Below, piece by piece: positions 32,424 to 44,791 of a stretch of 64,000 bases of DNA (positions are counted from its first letter, which is position 1; every line of letters begins with the position of its first letter). The position numbers and the translations under genes are program-made. The notes under the pieces were generated by a model. That model was not told where the DNA came from. It saw only the letters and a program-made list of their open reading frames with translations, and made no database searches. The stretch comes from Lasiodiplodia sp. COLG20 (taxonomy: Eukaryota; Ascomycota; Dothideomycetes; Botryosphaeriales; Botryosphaeriaceae): assembly GCA_009801085.1 (NCBI GenBank), contig VNWV01000007.1, positions 1,302,001-1,366,000 on the forward strand, in the 5' to 3' direction.

Positions 32424-34171
32424 ATGGCCCAATCTCGCTCTCCTTTCTCGACGGGAGAGCCCAGCCCGCTCCCCTCGCCAGAGCAGCCTGGCAATCACCC
32501 TTTCAACTTTCCTACCTCGCCCGCGGACTCGTCCCGCTCTTCTTCGCCCCCCGTTCACGCCCATCGCGGCTCCACCGTGCATTGGTCTGATGAGAACAGC
32601 GCCGCAGATGCCATGGCCACGTCGCAGAACGGCATCAAGGTCCAGGACGACGCCGACGACATGAGCGAGAAGGAGGCCCCGCTGCGCTTGTCTCTGAGAG
32701 AACGTCTGCGCCACTTTACCTGGACCTGGTTCACCATGACCATGGCCACGGGGGGCATTGCCAACGTGCTACACACTGGTACGTTATCCCAATCCGTCGT
32801 TGGCGCAGCATGATCCCTGCGCTAGTTCGACTAACCTCAGCCCGCAGTCCCTTGGCGTTTCAACGGCCTGTACGAAATTGGATGCATCTTCTTCATTTTG
32901 AACATCGTGCTCTTCGTATTCAACGTCTTCATGATCAGCATGCGTTTCTACCTATATCCCTCGACCTTTCGCGCCAGCTTCCTCCACCCCACCGAATGCC
33001 TGTTCATTCCCGCTTCCGTCATTAGTTTCGGCACCGTTCTTCTAAACATATCCCAATACGGCGTAGACTCGACAGGCCCTTGGCTCGAAGACGCCATGGT
33101 TGTCCTTTTCTGGCTATATTGTGGATTGGCTATTGTCTTCTCTTGCGGCATTTACCTCATAATGTAAGCCCTCCTGCTCCCGTCGCTGCAGTCTCAAACT
33201 AACCTCTCACCAGGTGGTCAACCCAGACCTTTACCATTTCGAAGATGACACCAGTATGGATCTTCCCCGCCTATCCCCTTCTAATCGTTGGTCCCCACGC
33301 TGGCAACCTGGCCAAGAAAACTGTTGCAGAACGTTCACTCGAGATCATCGTCGGAGGAGTCGTCCTGCAGGGCATTGGCTTCATGGTCTCGCTGATGATA
33401 TACGCCGCCTTTCTCTACCGCTTGATGACCCAGAAGCTACCACGCGAGTCCCTTCGCCCCGGTATGTTCATCTCGGTTGGTCCGTCTGGTTTCACCATCT
33501 CCGGCATAATCACCATGGGCCAAACCCTCCCCAGTTGCGTGCCCGATTCCTTCATGGGCGACGGCAAGCTCGCCGGGCAGGTTAGCAAGATCATCGCCAA
33601 CTGGGTCGGCCTTTGGCTGTGGGGGCTGGCCCTCTGGTTCTTCTTCGTATCCGTCGGCGCACACGCCAGTCCGGCCACGCGCCGGCGGATGGACTTCGCC
33701 ATGACCTGGTACTCGTTCATCTTCCCCAACACGGCCCTGACGACGGCCACCTTCTCCGTTGCCCAAGCGCTGGACAACAACCGCCCCATCAACATCGTCG
33801 GCTGCGTGCTGACCGTCGGCCTGATCCCGCTCTGGCTCTTCGTGGCCTTCATGCAGGTGCGCGCCGTGCTGACCCGACAGATCCTCTGGCCGCAGAAGCA
33901 GGAGGACCGCGACGAGGGAGGCTTCAAGGAGACGCCCCAGCATGGCCAGACCCGCGACGAGCGCCGCCGCGAGCGCGTCGTCGAGCAGCTGGACAACGAG
34001 GAGCCTTACCGCAGCGCCATTCCCGGCCCGGCCCCGACTCCCTTCATGCGCACCCCCTTCGCAAGCAACACGAATCTTCCTGCCCAGATGCAGGCCGAGC
34101 AACAGGCCCAGATGTCGGAGCGCCTGAGCAAAGGTTTGCACAGAAGAAAGACAGATTTGTTGATGCCATGA
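32424..34171 (+). CDS. Mae1-like C4-dicarboxylate (malate) transporter, TDT family
   Basis: Plasma-membrane transporter of the tellurite-resistance/dicarboxylate (TDT, SLAC1-fold) family, moving malate and related acids in known relatives. Exons 32424-32778, 32848-33163 and 33214-34171 give 542 residues. A polar N-terminus of about 100 residues with many Ser/Pro precedes TM1, where [16 protein letters not shown] and then VPWRFNGLY are family marks. [13 protein letters not shown] in the middle is typical of Mae1-type proteins. About ten hydrophobic segments can be counted. The C-terminal tail of about 110 residues is hydrophilic and charged ([17 protein letters not shown]). The sulfite pump Ssu1 belongs to the same family and is the main alternative, but the two motifs favour Mae1. 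Introns are 69 and 50 bases and split codons in phase 1 and 2. Confidence 0.88.
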
Positions 34172-34709
34172 GATTGCAAGATTGTAATCATTGTCGTTTG
34201 TGCGGGCTTCATGCCCTTCACCCTTCATTCTCGACTTTCCTTTTTCTTCTCTTCTTTTCCTTTCTTGCTTTTGTATAACTCTTACCTATGTTTCGCTCGT
34301 GCTGATATCCCAGTCTCTTCCTAAAAAGGAACAAGCTTCATTCTCATATTACGTTTTCAAGCTTACGAGTATTCCCCCTGCTTATTCGGCGTTAGATCAG
34401 CGGATACCCAACTTGCTTAATCTTTGATCCAGCTTTCTTTTTGGGGGGTTTACTCATGTGACCAATGATGGAGAGCCTGGGGATGGTACTGTATGTAGAT
34501 TCCGCTGCTCTTAATCTTCTAGTTAGTTGCTTTAGCGCATCTTTATTCTCCGAAATAGTGGTAAATCTCCTAGGAATTACATATTAAACGGTTCCTGGCC
34601 GTATACGGTAAAAATAACATCTTCAACCACACCCACTTACAACTATCTGCTAGCTGACAAGGTTGCGATCCTCCTATTTGAGTGATGCTCTGAAAAGCTA
34701 AAATAACCC
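34172..34709. other. 3' regions of convergent genes
   Basis: This A/T-rich stretch of 538 bases lies between the stop of the transporter and the end of the HET-like locus. The T/C-rich 34210-34280 is probably the transporter 3' UTR. No gene is seen. Confidence 0.5.
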
Positions 34710-37642
34710 TCAGATCAGTGTGATCGTCAGCGGCTTCAGCCTTTCTAAAGCGGCCATGTCAATCTTCGCGTCGGAAAAGTATAGATCAAACATGGCACCA
34801 TCATACTTCCCCTTCTCTTCATTATGATCCTCATTTTTCTCCCCTTCTTCCCTTCGGCGATACTCCAGCGCGACCTCTGCGACCTCCTCAACGTTCCGCA
34901 GGTTCGCCTCCCAGTCCCCTTCCTCCATGCTGTGACCGGGCTTGATCCTGTACCTCAGCTTCAATGCCGCCCGTCCGGACAGCTCCACCGTGCCGATGCG
35001 CCTGAAGACCCGCCGTCCCCCGCTCGCCTTGCCAACAGGCTGCAGCAACAGTCCAACAACCTCCACGTACCGTCCTGGCAACTGATGGTGCTCGGCCTCA
35101 ACGAAAAGGCAGAAGGCTTGTAGCACTTTGCTGTTGCTGGAGCGATTTCCATCATGTCTGCCACCGTAGTGGTCGAGATGACACTCGAAGTCCGCTCCGC
35201 TGTCTCCTCGCCAGGAAATACCGACACTGCGAAGGCGTTTGCTCCTTTCTTCTTCCTCATTGTCATCGTCACCACCGTAACCGTCATTGCCGTCCTCGTC
35301 ATTGACCAACATGCTGTAATGATGTTGGACGCAGATGTAAGGAGACGATCCGGCGGTCCGCGGCGGCGTGAAGCTGACGCGGTCCCAAACGACACCAACG
35401 TGCCGGATAAAGCCGGTGATGATAAGCGAAGGAGAGGGCTCAACGCCAGGAAATGGGGTATCGAATTGGTTGCGGAGGGCGGCGAGGTTGCTGTCGTCTT
35501 CGATCCGTACGATGGAGGTCTGCGGTTTGGCGAAGCGGCTACGAGCGATCGGCTGGCTGGCTGACATCCAGGACCAGGAAGGTGCGCCATATGTGGTTGG
35601 TCATGTGCTGTTTTCGGCGGGAGATGGAACTAGATGATGGATCCTCTCGGGTTCGCCCCTTCTCTTCCCGATGATGTTCACTATTAGCGGGAGTTCCACC
35701 AGGTGTCAAGTCCCTCCTATCCGTTGAACTATCTTCCTGATAACGAGCGATAATGCTAGAAAAGCTCTCCGTATCCACAAGCACCGGCCCGGAGCGAAAC
35801 TCTTCCATCCTCCCACTTCCAAATAATCTCTCAACCTTCCACAACAGTCTCCCAGGCAGCTCTCGCTCCCACAACCCCGCCACGTACGCATCCCCAGGTA
35901 GCAACGCCCTGAACTCCTCGGCCAAACTCGACAAGATGACCGGCATATCGCTCGCCTTGGTCAACCCCTTCCGCACAAACTCCTCACAGACGTCCCACCA
36001 CAGTTCCCGCACGCGGGCATCTCTCCCCTCCGTTGCGGCGGCGACAGCATCCCTCACGTCCTGCCTGGTCTGCCGCTTCGCGTTGCCCACGCTCTGGCCG
36101 GGCCGCGCGAAGGCTCTTCTGAACGGCACACCGCCGGGAAATGTCTCAGTCTTGAATGATCGGGATGGTGGCAGCGTCGACGGCGACGACTCCTCGTCTG
36201 CCTTGGCGCAGCACTCCCACGTCACCTCGGCCTCGGTGAAGTGCAGCACGCGCCTCGCGATCTGGCGCTCGCGATGGATCCACGCGCGGCCAAAGGACGG
36301 CTCTCTGCCGGCCCAGTGAGACGCGAAGGTGTCGAACGTGACGCACCACCAAGCGCGGTCTCCAGCCCTCAGCCGCAGCACCCGGACGTCCTCGCGCCCC
36401 CTCTTGGCGGCGAACAAGCCGCCTCGCGCGTCCGCGGCGCGGTCGGCGCTGATGTTCAGCAACGCGCGGCGGTACGTGCTCGCCATGGCGGCGGCCTCGC
36501 GCGCCCAGTCGGCCGGCGAGTCCTGCAGGATGCACAGCGAGTCAATCCACAGCCAACGCACGCCGAACCAAACCCCCGCAACCTCGACCGCCTCGCGGAA
36601 CGTCCGGGGCAGGTCGGCCAGGCTCATGCCCGCCTCGCGCCGTTCGTCGACGTTGCGCGTCGTCAGCACGGCGAGCTCTTCCGCGCCCCGTCGGCCTCAG
36701 CAGTGACTGAGCGTGATGTAGCGGAGGTCGATTTCCGGGCCCATCGTCGAGGAGGCATCTAGGTCGGCTTCCGGGCAGACGAGTCGCAGACGGCCGGTTC
36801 TCCCCGCGGTTTCGACGTCGAGGACGCGCGTGGGTAGGTGGCTGCTGCGGCTGCTTTGCTCCTGGGCTCCGGCGAGGGAAGCGTTGTTGCATTCGTCGTG
36901 TGCGCCGTCCGCGTTCTCCAGGCACTGCTTGAGCCACGCCCTCGAAACACGCGCCGACGCCACGGATCCAGAACTGTCATTCGCAGCTGTCTCCCCCCGC
37001 TGTCCCTTCTCTTCATCATCCGCAGTACTTAGGTGTAAGTGTGCGTCAAGTGAGCCGTTCTCCACCGGCCACAGCCGTAACCGGTAGTAAGTGTTGTAGT
37101 TGGTATGCCGGCGCGGCCGCCGCCTGTCGGTAGAGATGGCTGCCGCCGTCGGCCTCGCGCGGATCCCAGCACATCTCCAGGCGGCGATGCTCGAGGTCGT
37201 CGCTATTTCGCGGGCCGGCAGGCGCGCGCAGAGCCTCGAGTGACTGGGGACACAGAGAGCATTGCCCGTTCGCAGCCGTGTCCATTAGGGAGCGGATGTC
37301 GCGGTGATGCACCACGGCGGATGGCATGTTTCGGTCGTCGGCGATCCCACAAGCCTCTTTGTCGTCGGCGATGAAGTGGCAGTAGTAGTTGAAGGAGTCC
37401 AGGCATGTTCGGCAAAGACTGTGGACGGATTCTATCGCAATAGGACCCTGGCTAAGTGATGTGGCGCGGACCACGTGTGGCTGTTTTGGAATGAATATTT
37501 GCGAGTCGTCCGCGTCTAGCTTGTATCTACTGCTGTTGAGCACGATAAATACGAAAGAGAGATCTTTCATCTCTTCCTCGATTTTCGCCGATAGCTGCGC
37601 CTCATTCGACAGAACGAATTCTGGGAAGTCTTCGAAATCCAT
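34710..37642 (-). pseudogene. HET-domain (heterokaryon incompatibility) gene with nonsense and frameshift lesions
   Basis: HET proteins trigger growth arrest or death after fusion of unlike hyphae. From the ATG at 37642 (MDFEDFPEFVL) the frame runs to a probable intron at 37124-37172, then YYRLRLWPVENGS and LRYITLSHC. At 36697-36699 a TGA replaces the tryptophan of the HET hallmark LSHCWG. Without it the same frame continues LPRTFREAV, VRWLWIDSLCILQDS, NISADRAADARGGLF and RAWIHRERQIARRVLHF, all standard HET blocks. A second lesion lies near 35590-35600: the hallmark YGAPSWSWMS is in the +1 frame, no AG acceptor can repair the shift, and the rest (to LKPLTITLI, stop at 34710) follows in that new frame. 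An intact protein would be roughly 900 residues. The gene is most likely dead, or the sequence has two errors. Confidence 0.85.
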
Positions 37643-38250
37643 TAGCAGGTCAATCCAGCAGTCAATTCTTTTCAACTTGAGAGAAGTGGTTGGCACGACG
37701 GTGCGAAGAGAAAATGAGCCAATAGAAAAGGAACTGTTCAGTTGAAGTTGAAAGGGGCGGAGGAAAAGGGCAGTAAGCACACAAGTAGGCACAACATTGG
37801 CTGGGTAATCAGGACGTAACGATTGCCGCCAAACCTCAAGAGGTCCTGCTGGGGCCGGTAGGTCTCCACAATGATTGGCGCTGGTCAGATGTGAAATTTT
37901 GGGAGCCATACCAGCCTTGCAAGGGCTGTAGCAACGGCCTCGATTTTGAACACCAGAAAAGTTTTGGTTGAGAAAAAGAGCTGCATTGCATTCCATTCTT
38001 GACGTGCGGCTGCTGCTGTCTTTCTTGTAGCGGGCTCAAGCCCAAAAGCAACGCATAGAAGTAGTACCGGATAAGAGTCGTAAGTCATCTGTGATCTACT
38101 CATGCGCCGTCCCGCTGTAAAGCCTTGCTGCCTAACCCATTGTCACATCTCGCGGCCGGTATATATAAGGAGAGCCAGAGCCAGTGTCTGGACCGGATGA
38201 TCTTGCACGATCATGGAGTGCCGGGCGCGGCGCGGCGTAGCGTAGATGGC
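37643..38250. other. HET locus upstream region and eIF1 3' flank
   Basis: A frame upstream of the chosen HET start stays open to about 37996 but has no start signal or motif that demands it. The stretch 38155-38170 has a TATATATAAGG box on the plus strand. No separate gene is supported. Confidence 0.4.
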
Positions 38251-38716
38251 TTAGAAACCGTGGACCTGAGCGACGGATCAGCCATGTTCAGATCGTAAAA
38301 GGGCGCGGAGACTCACCTTGATGGTCTTGGCATCTAGCTCAAGTCCCTCCTTCTTGTCGATGAGGAACTCCTGGACATCCTTGCGCTGGTCACCCTGGAG
38401 CTGGATGACCTCGCCCATCTCACTGTCGTTCACGATGGTGCCATTGCAAGCGAACTTCTTCTTGATGACCTTGAGTATCTTCTTCTGGTCAAACTTCTTC
38501 GGAAGGCCCTGAACCGTGGTCAAAGTCTTGCGACCATTGCGCTCTGTCAAAGGCTCCCGGTCAGCGCTCCTGCAAAGCGAGGCGACACCACGAGGAGTAC
38601 GTACGCTGAATGCGAATGTGAATGTAGTTCTGGGTCTGACCCTTGGTGTCGCCAGTATCCTCATCTGCCTCCGCGAACGGATCAAATGCCTTGAGGTTCT
38701 GGATTTCCGTGGTCAT
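38251..38716 (-). CDS. SUI1: Translation initiation factor eIF1 (SUI1)
   Basis: eIF1 binds the 40S subunit and enforces AUG selection during scanning. Three exons on the minus strand, 38716-38605, 38543-38317 and 38265-38251, give 117 residues. The last exon encodes only VHGF and the stop. The sequence contains the invariant core RNGRKTLTTVQGLP, KKFDQKKILKVIKKKFACNG and EVIQLQGDQR, and ends with TIKVHGF, as eIF1 does. The N-terminal tail (MTTEIQNLKAFDPF) is as expected. Without the tiny last exon the frame would run on into intron sequence, so the exon is needed for the conserved C-terminus. Introns are 61 and 51 bases. Strong start-context regulation is known for eIF1 in other eukaryotes, but was not evaluated here. 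Confidence 0.95.
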
Positions 38717-41700
38717 GAACTCGGCTTGGACGGTTCGTGCGGCAGTAGGGTCTTTATGCGCGCAAAGCGGTAATGCGGGATCGGGGTCTGGCTCGACGCT
38801 CGCGGTGTGTCGGGTTGAGTGGTGATGGTGGGGTAGTCCGAAGAGGTGGCAGTCACTCGTGAAGTGGAGGCGCTCCAGAGAGCCAAGCCCCGCGCTAATC
38901 CTCTTTGGTCGAAAAAGATCAGATATGGTAATGACTCAGCACCATGACCCTACAGACTACAATCTAGCCTTCGGAGCCATTTCGATGCCTCTTTACAGGA
39001 CAGCAGGAGCCTCTGTACTCAGCCTTACATTTCCCCATGTTGTAGATGTAGACTCCATCATACGACCTCCTGCTGCTACGCTTCCTTGTCACCCCATGGA
39101 CTCGTCAAGGTTATATTTCCTTTCTGTTTTCCCGCCAAACCACTCTCCAAGGCAAAAGTGCAGCAGTGGCATAATTCCAGCCATCACCAAATATTTGCAC
39201 TTCGCATCCACGGTCAAGAAGCTCTGGCAATGTCCAGCAGCATTTCCTAGCCCTCGATTGCTTTCATCTGCTGGCAGAGATATTCGGCCTTGCAGAGCCT
39301 GCCGCCTCCCTCTGTGTGTATTATAGGCTCGAGCAACATCAATGTTCTCGAAGACCTCCCTAACTTTGTGATAGCTTTGACAACACTTGGCTGATGCCGC
39401 TCGTTTTGGATGTAGCGAACGTCGTCGATCGACGGTTTCGCAATACGGGCAAGACGAAGCAAGAATGCCACAGGAACCCTACGCATAATCCGTGAGTCTT
39501 GGACATGAAACTGATAGCGCGCATCTTTTGACGCTTTCCTCCTTTTGAACGTTGCAACACTATCGAGACGCAAGAGCCTCATCAAAGATTCGAGGCACAA
39601 AGAAGTCGCGTGAGAACAGCTCACGTCTCCAGGCGGTATATTCCGCACGATAAAGCGAGCCGAAAGTGATGTGGCGATTCGTCTGTATCGACAAAACGAC
39701 GGTGATACATTTGCTGCTTCCATGACGTACGGATATCGTTGGCGCGTGACGAGCCGATGGTGATTCTATCGTGATGGTCTCGATGAGACAACGTGACGCT
39801 CCTGCTGCCTTCACAACGCCTTGGATTGCAACCGGCTCAGCGGAGTGGCGTTTGCCGCGGTATCCACATCACTTCTTGATGATATTATTATGAGTTGTAT
39901 TGAGTGAGGATCACGTCCCCTATCAGCATAGGCACGAGACCAGGCCATCCGTTGACTCCGACCCGACGAGTGCAAGCACGGGCGACGGCGCATGGCTGGT
40001 AAGATAGATCGTAGATGGAGGCGGGAATCCTTCGCCACCCGTCGTGTCATCCGTCGTCAGCCCCGGATAAAAGCACGCCCGGCTAGGATCGGTTTCCAGG
40101 ATCTGAAGACTGCGAGAGGAATTGAAGTGGCATGAGAGGGTGAGTGAGCAAGCACGCCGTTGGCTAACTGGAACCATGGCTTCTAAGTGTCGTGTCAGTG
40201 CTGTAGACAGTGGGATGCGGATGACACGAGAAAAAGTAGTTACGCCGCCGGTGATCCAGTCACCTTTGTTGCCTTGACGGACGGATGAATGGACAGTGAC
40301 GGCGCCTTGCCTGCTTGCAGTGGTCTAGCGATTGCTGCTGAGATGTCGCCCATGTCACAGCTGCTTGGGGGCGCATGTACGGATGTGCGTGGTGGGGTGG
40401 AGCGAGCATTGCCAAGTTGCTTTTCTTGCTTTCGTGATCTCCACGTTGTTATCGTGGTTCGACATGAGGAGCTAGATGACTCCAGGCGCAGCGCGTGCAC
40501 CCCCGACGCCCGTTAGATCAATGCGCCGGATTACGAAGGGCAGGCAGGGGAATGGCTAGAAAGAGAAGGAAAAGAAAAGAGACGTGTCATATTTCATGCC
40601 TCAGTGGCTGGGCGCGTAATAGGCGTCAACAACAACACCAATGGATCACCATGTCTACGAAAGTAGTCTGACGAGAAGAAAATGCAGAGACGGGGACACT
40701 AGGGGCGAGGAAAAGAGCACTGTTGGACAGCGTCGGCCTGCGTCTGACGTTTGACGTGTATGCACTGCAGCGCCCGACTGCAGTGCGTCCGTCCTGCTTC
40801 TCCTGCCCCGAGCACGAGTGGTCCAGACACCGCACGCTCTCCGAGAAGGACTCGACGGCAGGAACAGGCGCATGCGTCGACGGGAAATCGCCGACGGGCT
40901 GCCGGGGCCTCTGCAGGATCTCGAAAAGGTGTGTATCGAGGGGCCACGGGGTAACGCAGTGGGTGGCAGTCACGAAGACGGCAATCTATTTCACATGGCG
41001 ATACATGCGTGACGCTGGGGGGGAGGAAGCGCTCGAGCGGCGGCTGGCGGACCGGCACGCGAGCAAGGCCTCAGAGGAGCAGCGCTGACGGGCAAGATGC
41101 TGGCAGCATGCATGTCCCTCTGAGACAGCCCGCCGGGACCTTACTTCGAATAGAGGACGGCGGTGGAGCACTGCATGGCCGCCCAGCCTCTCGCTGACGG
41201 TGGCGTTTGCCGCTCGCAACGTCTTTGGGTTGGGGGTGCCACCGCATCCAGCCGGGTGCATGCATTAGAGGCTGCATCTCGTCGGATCTGGAGTACATGA
41301 GGCGGGCGGGAGCAGCAATTAGCAGCGCCGTCGCACACAAGCGCGCGCGTTCCGCTCCGCGGGCTGTGTCGTTGGCCGCCTGGCGGAACGGAGAGCAAGG
41401 GCGCATCGTGCCACGGCCCTCGATCAAGAGCTGGTGGGGGTGTGACAAGACAGTCCCGTAGGGCGGCGGCGACACAGCGACTCTGTGCATGCGTGCAGCC
41501 TGCGGCGGGTCAGCCTTGGTGCGAGAGCAGAGAGGAGAGGCTTGGGTAAGGCTCAGCGGGAGGAGCGGCGCGCGCGGGGCGGCGCGGAGGGAGCAGTGCC
41601 AGAGGCCATGGCAAGACCCAAGTCCCAAGTGCCGGGCCGTCAGGCGGCTTGAGAGTGCGGCATCTCGCATGGGAGATGGCTGGAACGGGCGGTGGAGGAG

Positions 41701-43413
41701 GGGGGCGGGAGTCGTCAGGTAGAGGAGCTGGTGCAGGGAGGGTTGAGGTGTGTCAGGCCGTGAGTGGGCTGGTCTCGCATGCGCATCTTAGCCGCGACGT
41801 GCTTGTTCAACACCGAGCCCAATCGACGCTGTCTGACGTTTGACAGGACGACGAGTTGCGGGCGCGGAATATTTGCTTCTTCGCCAGTGGTCTGGTGACG
41901 CCGTAAGCCGCATGACTGCGCCGCGCTCGAGTCCTGGCCCGCGTGTCGAAACGGCCACACGTTCGGTGCAGAAACAACAGCAAGGGACCGCATCCTTTTG
42001 CCACTCGCCGTCTGTCGCACGTTGCGCCATGAGCCAGCCTAACCACACCGGTCAGCCTGGCCGTGGTGACATCTACGGGTGGGGCCTTCGCGCCCATCAC
42101 GAAGATCATGATGCGTGCGACCCAGCACCGGCCGGCCGGCGGCTGGGTGTCTGGAGCGACGCTAGGTACCTGCCATCCGCGGTGGCAGGAGCCGCTGCCG
42201 CCGGGTCAGATGACATTGGCGGGCAGATCTCTCGCGCAGCAGAATCGTGAAATGCACGGCACGGCACAGCGACAACAAGCGGCAGGGCTGCGCTCGGAAG
42301 CTTGCCTCAGAGCGTGCCACCCTGCGCCTCGAAATCGGGCCATCTCGCCTTAGCTCGCGAAACTGCCGATGCCAATGACGCTGCGCGCCCGACCTCATTG
42401 GCCGCGTCGTCCACACCCTCCTCGCGCGAGGCAATAGACTCAGCCGGCATCCTGGCTCGCTGCCCGGCGGAGGCTGCAATCCAAGGGCCCTCGGCGACCG
42501 GCGGTTGGCTGCGGCGCAGGCCTCCGAGTCGCGTCTGGACGTCTGTGATTGCTAATTTCGTCAGTGTGAAAGGGGAAGCGAAATTATGACGTCCGTCCCG
42601 CCGGTAGCTCTTTTGCCTGCGAACTGTTGAAGATTGACCGGGGGCCTGTGCCACCCAAGATATGCGTCGCCCGGCGCAACCTTGGTCGATCAATGAAACT
42701 CTCACTCGTCACCAAGGGATTGGATGCACAGACTTGGAAGGTAGCGTGGCCGCTATGATGCATCTTCAGGCTTCTATTGTTTATTTTTTTTTGTTGGTCC
42801 ATTGCTGCGCCTCTCGCTAAAGGCACCATTCTAGCGAACAAAGCCATCTTTGGTCAAATGTGCTAATCTTACAAAATGAGCTTTTCTGCTCTGGTATCAA
42901 AATGAATGTGAATGGAGCAAACTAAATCTCCAGCAAAATTGACACTCCAGGTGCTTATTGGGGGGTTAAACTCCTCGAAATGCTGCATCTGTGCTCCGGG
43001 TCTCCTCTGAGCTGATCAGGTTCTTCCACCCCGGAAAACGGTCTTGGCAGTAAAAGAGAAAAAAGCAGATATCCGCTCGCCATTCTAATGAAGAAGCGAC
43101 TGGGCCTCACGGCTGTGTAGTATCCGGAGCAATTAAAAGCAATACAGAAAACCTGGAAACCCCTTTGTCTATATCTGTCCGCGGCGGAAGCTGAAACCAG
43201 GTGAATAAAAATGTCCATGGAACGCCGTCGGTGATTCGTTTTGCGCCGGACCCAGACCAACCCCGTAACACCTTACTGGAAAAGAAAAACAGTACAGCTC
43301 ATCTCGTCGTGACTTTTGGGAAAAGTAGTATAGAACACATCGTGAAGAAGGCTCATGAAAAAATAAATGGGGAAATCTCCGTAATGGTAAGCTTCCAGCG
43401 GGCCGGGTTCCGT
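38717..43413. other. 4.7-kb gene-poor stretch upstream of eIF1 and downstream of the kinase
   Basis: No gene can be supported. On the minus strand at 39247-39814 three frames overlap, and parts read like protein (for example WRRELFSRDFFVPRIFDEALAS). They do not join into one product and show no domain, so they may be a decayed gene. The stretch 40700-42600 is GC-rich with many overlapping frames and a 9-bp-arm hairpin at 40762-40786. The end at 43100-43413 is the probable 3' UTR of the kinase. Confidence 0.4.
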
Positions 43414-44791
43414 CTAGTGGGCGCAGAGAGGCCTTTGGAAGGACAGTTGTTGAGAGAACTGCTTGACCAGGTTTCCGGCCTGCTGGAAGTAAGAGCTCAA
43501 CCATGCGTTGGCAGGGCTGGGGACGTATGAATGGTGGGGAGCAATGCCCGCGCCTTGGCATGGCACGTTCACGTGCTGAACGGAAGAGGCCGACGAGGCC
43601 GACGAACAGGAAGAGACGTGGGAGAAGACGGATCCAGTGTCAGACCCGGAGCTTCCAGAAGAGATGGAGAGCTCAGGGTACTGGAGGGAGTAAGGCGGAG
43701 GGGAGATGGGGGCCTGAGGAACGAAGTTGGCCATGTAGGGTTGCGGCATGGGCATCATTCCAGGCTGGAATCCGGGGTTGCACTGGTCATACGGCTGGAT
43801 CGGAGGGGTGGAGATGGGAGCGGGAGCGTAGATGGGAGTGGGGGCCTTGGTGAACCTCGGGCAGCGCTGAATGAGGTCCCTCAGTTCGGGAAGCTTGATC
43901 CTAGTGGCCGGGTTGGGGTCGAAGATCCTCCTCAGGATGGCATCCAGCTCGTAGGAAATGGGCAGAATGGTCCGGAGGAAGTTGGGATCCTTCATGAAGG
44001 CACGGAAGGTGGAGTCCTCCAGCGAGGCCTTCTTCCATGGGTTGCGGCCACAGGTCAGGTTGACGAGAATGACGCCCAACGACCACACGTCATTGGGTGC
44101 CGACTCGTAAGATGCGTAAGCCTTGGGGTTGGGCTGTTGGCATTCTGCGTCAGGTTAGTGAGGCTGCTTGCAGGGATCATCGCGGCTAGGGATGCTTACC
44201 TGGTGACATGTAAAAGGTAGAGCCGCAGCCGAAGTCCGAGGTGTAGGGATCCGAGGTGGCAAGGCCAAAGTCAGCGAGCTTGACGGTGTTACCGTTGTCG
44301 GTGACCAAGATGTTCTCAGGCTTCAGGTCCCGGTGGTAGATGCCAAGGGAGTGACAGTATCCAACGGCGTCCAAAATCTGCAGGAAGGCTCTCCGGGCAA
44401 GTTCATCATCGCGAGCGTACCTTCCACGCTCGGTGATGTTGGAGAAGAGGTCGCCATCAGGGCAGTACTCTAGAACTACGTAGGTGCACTCAGGTGAGTC
44501 CATGATCTTGACCAGCGACACTACATTCGGGTGCGAACTGGCCAAGTGATGGAGCTGGATCTCACGCTGCTGGAACTTCCTCTGGCGGGGCTCGAGGTTG
44601 AGCTTGTTCAGGGCCTTGACAGCATACTGGACTCCGGAGTGGATATCGACGGCCTTGTAGACGGTTCCGTAGGCGCCCTCACCAAGGATTCCAATGAACT
44701 GCAGGCGGCCGGCGAGAATCTGGCCCAACCGCTGTTGCGGCGGCGCGTATCCTCCACTGAGCGTCGGCGATGCGGGCGGGGTGGGCAACAT
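43414..44791 (-). CDS. Ran1/Pat1-like serine/threonine protein kinase
   Basis: Two exons, 44791-44200 and 44144-43414, give 440 residues. The kinase domain covers about residues 30-310: glycine loop GILGEGAYGTVYKA (34-47), ATP lysine Lys59 (YAVKALN), catalytic HRDLKPEN with Asp155, and DFG with Asp174. GCGSTFYMSPE stands in place of the usual APE, as in Ran1/Pat1 of S. pombe and Sks1/Vhs1 of budding yeast, and then come WSLGVILVNLTCGRNPW and RI(K)LPELRDL. The C-terminal 130 residues are Pro/Ser-rich and of low complexity. The intron (44145-44199) splits the SPE motif. Relatives control meiosis, the nutrient response and differentiation; the role here is inferred. The gene is isolated by 4.7 kb on one side and 6 kb on the other, which suggests large control regions. 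A GA microsatellite at about 44844-44859 lies in its leader. Confidence 0.88.

Noticed and set aside
36697..36699. Selenocysteine or programmed read-through at the HET TGA
   Set aside because: Fungi of this type are not known to use selenocysteine, the site is tryptophan in the family, and a second frameshift lesion is present. A nonsense mutation is simpler.
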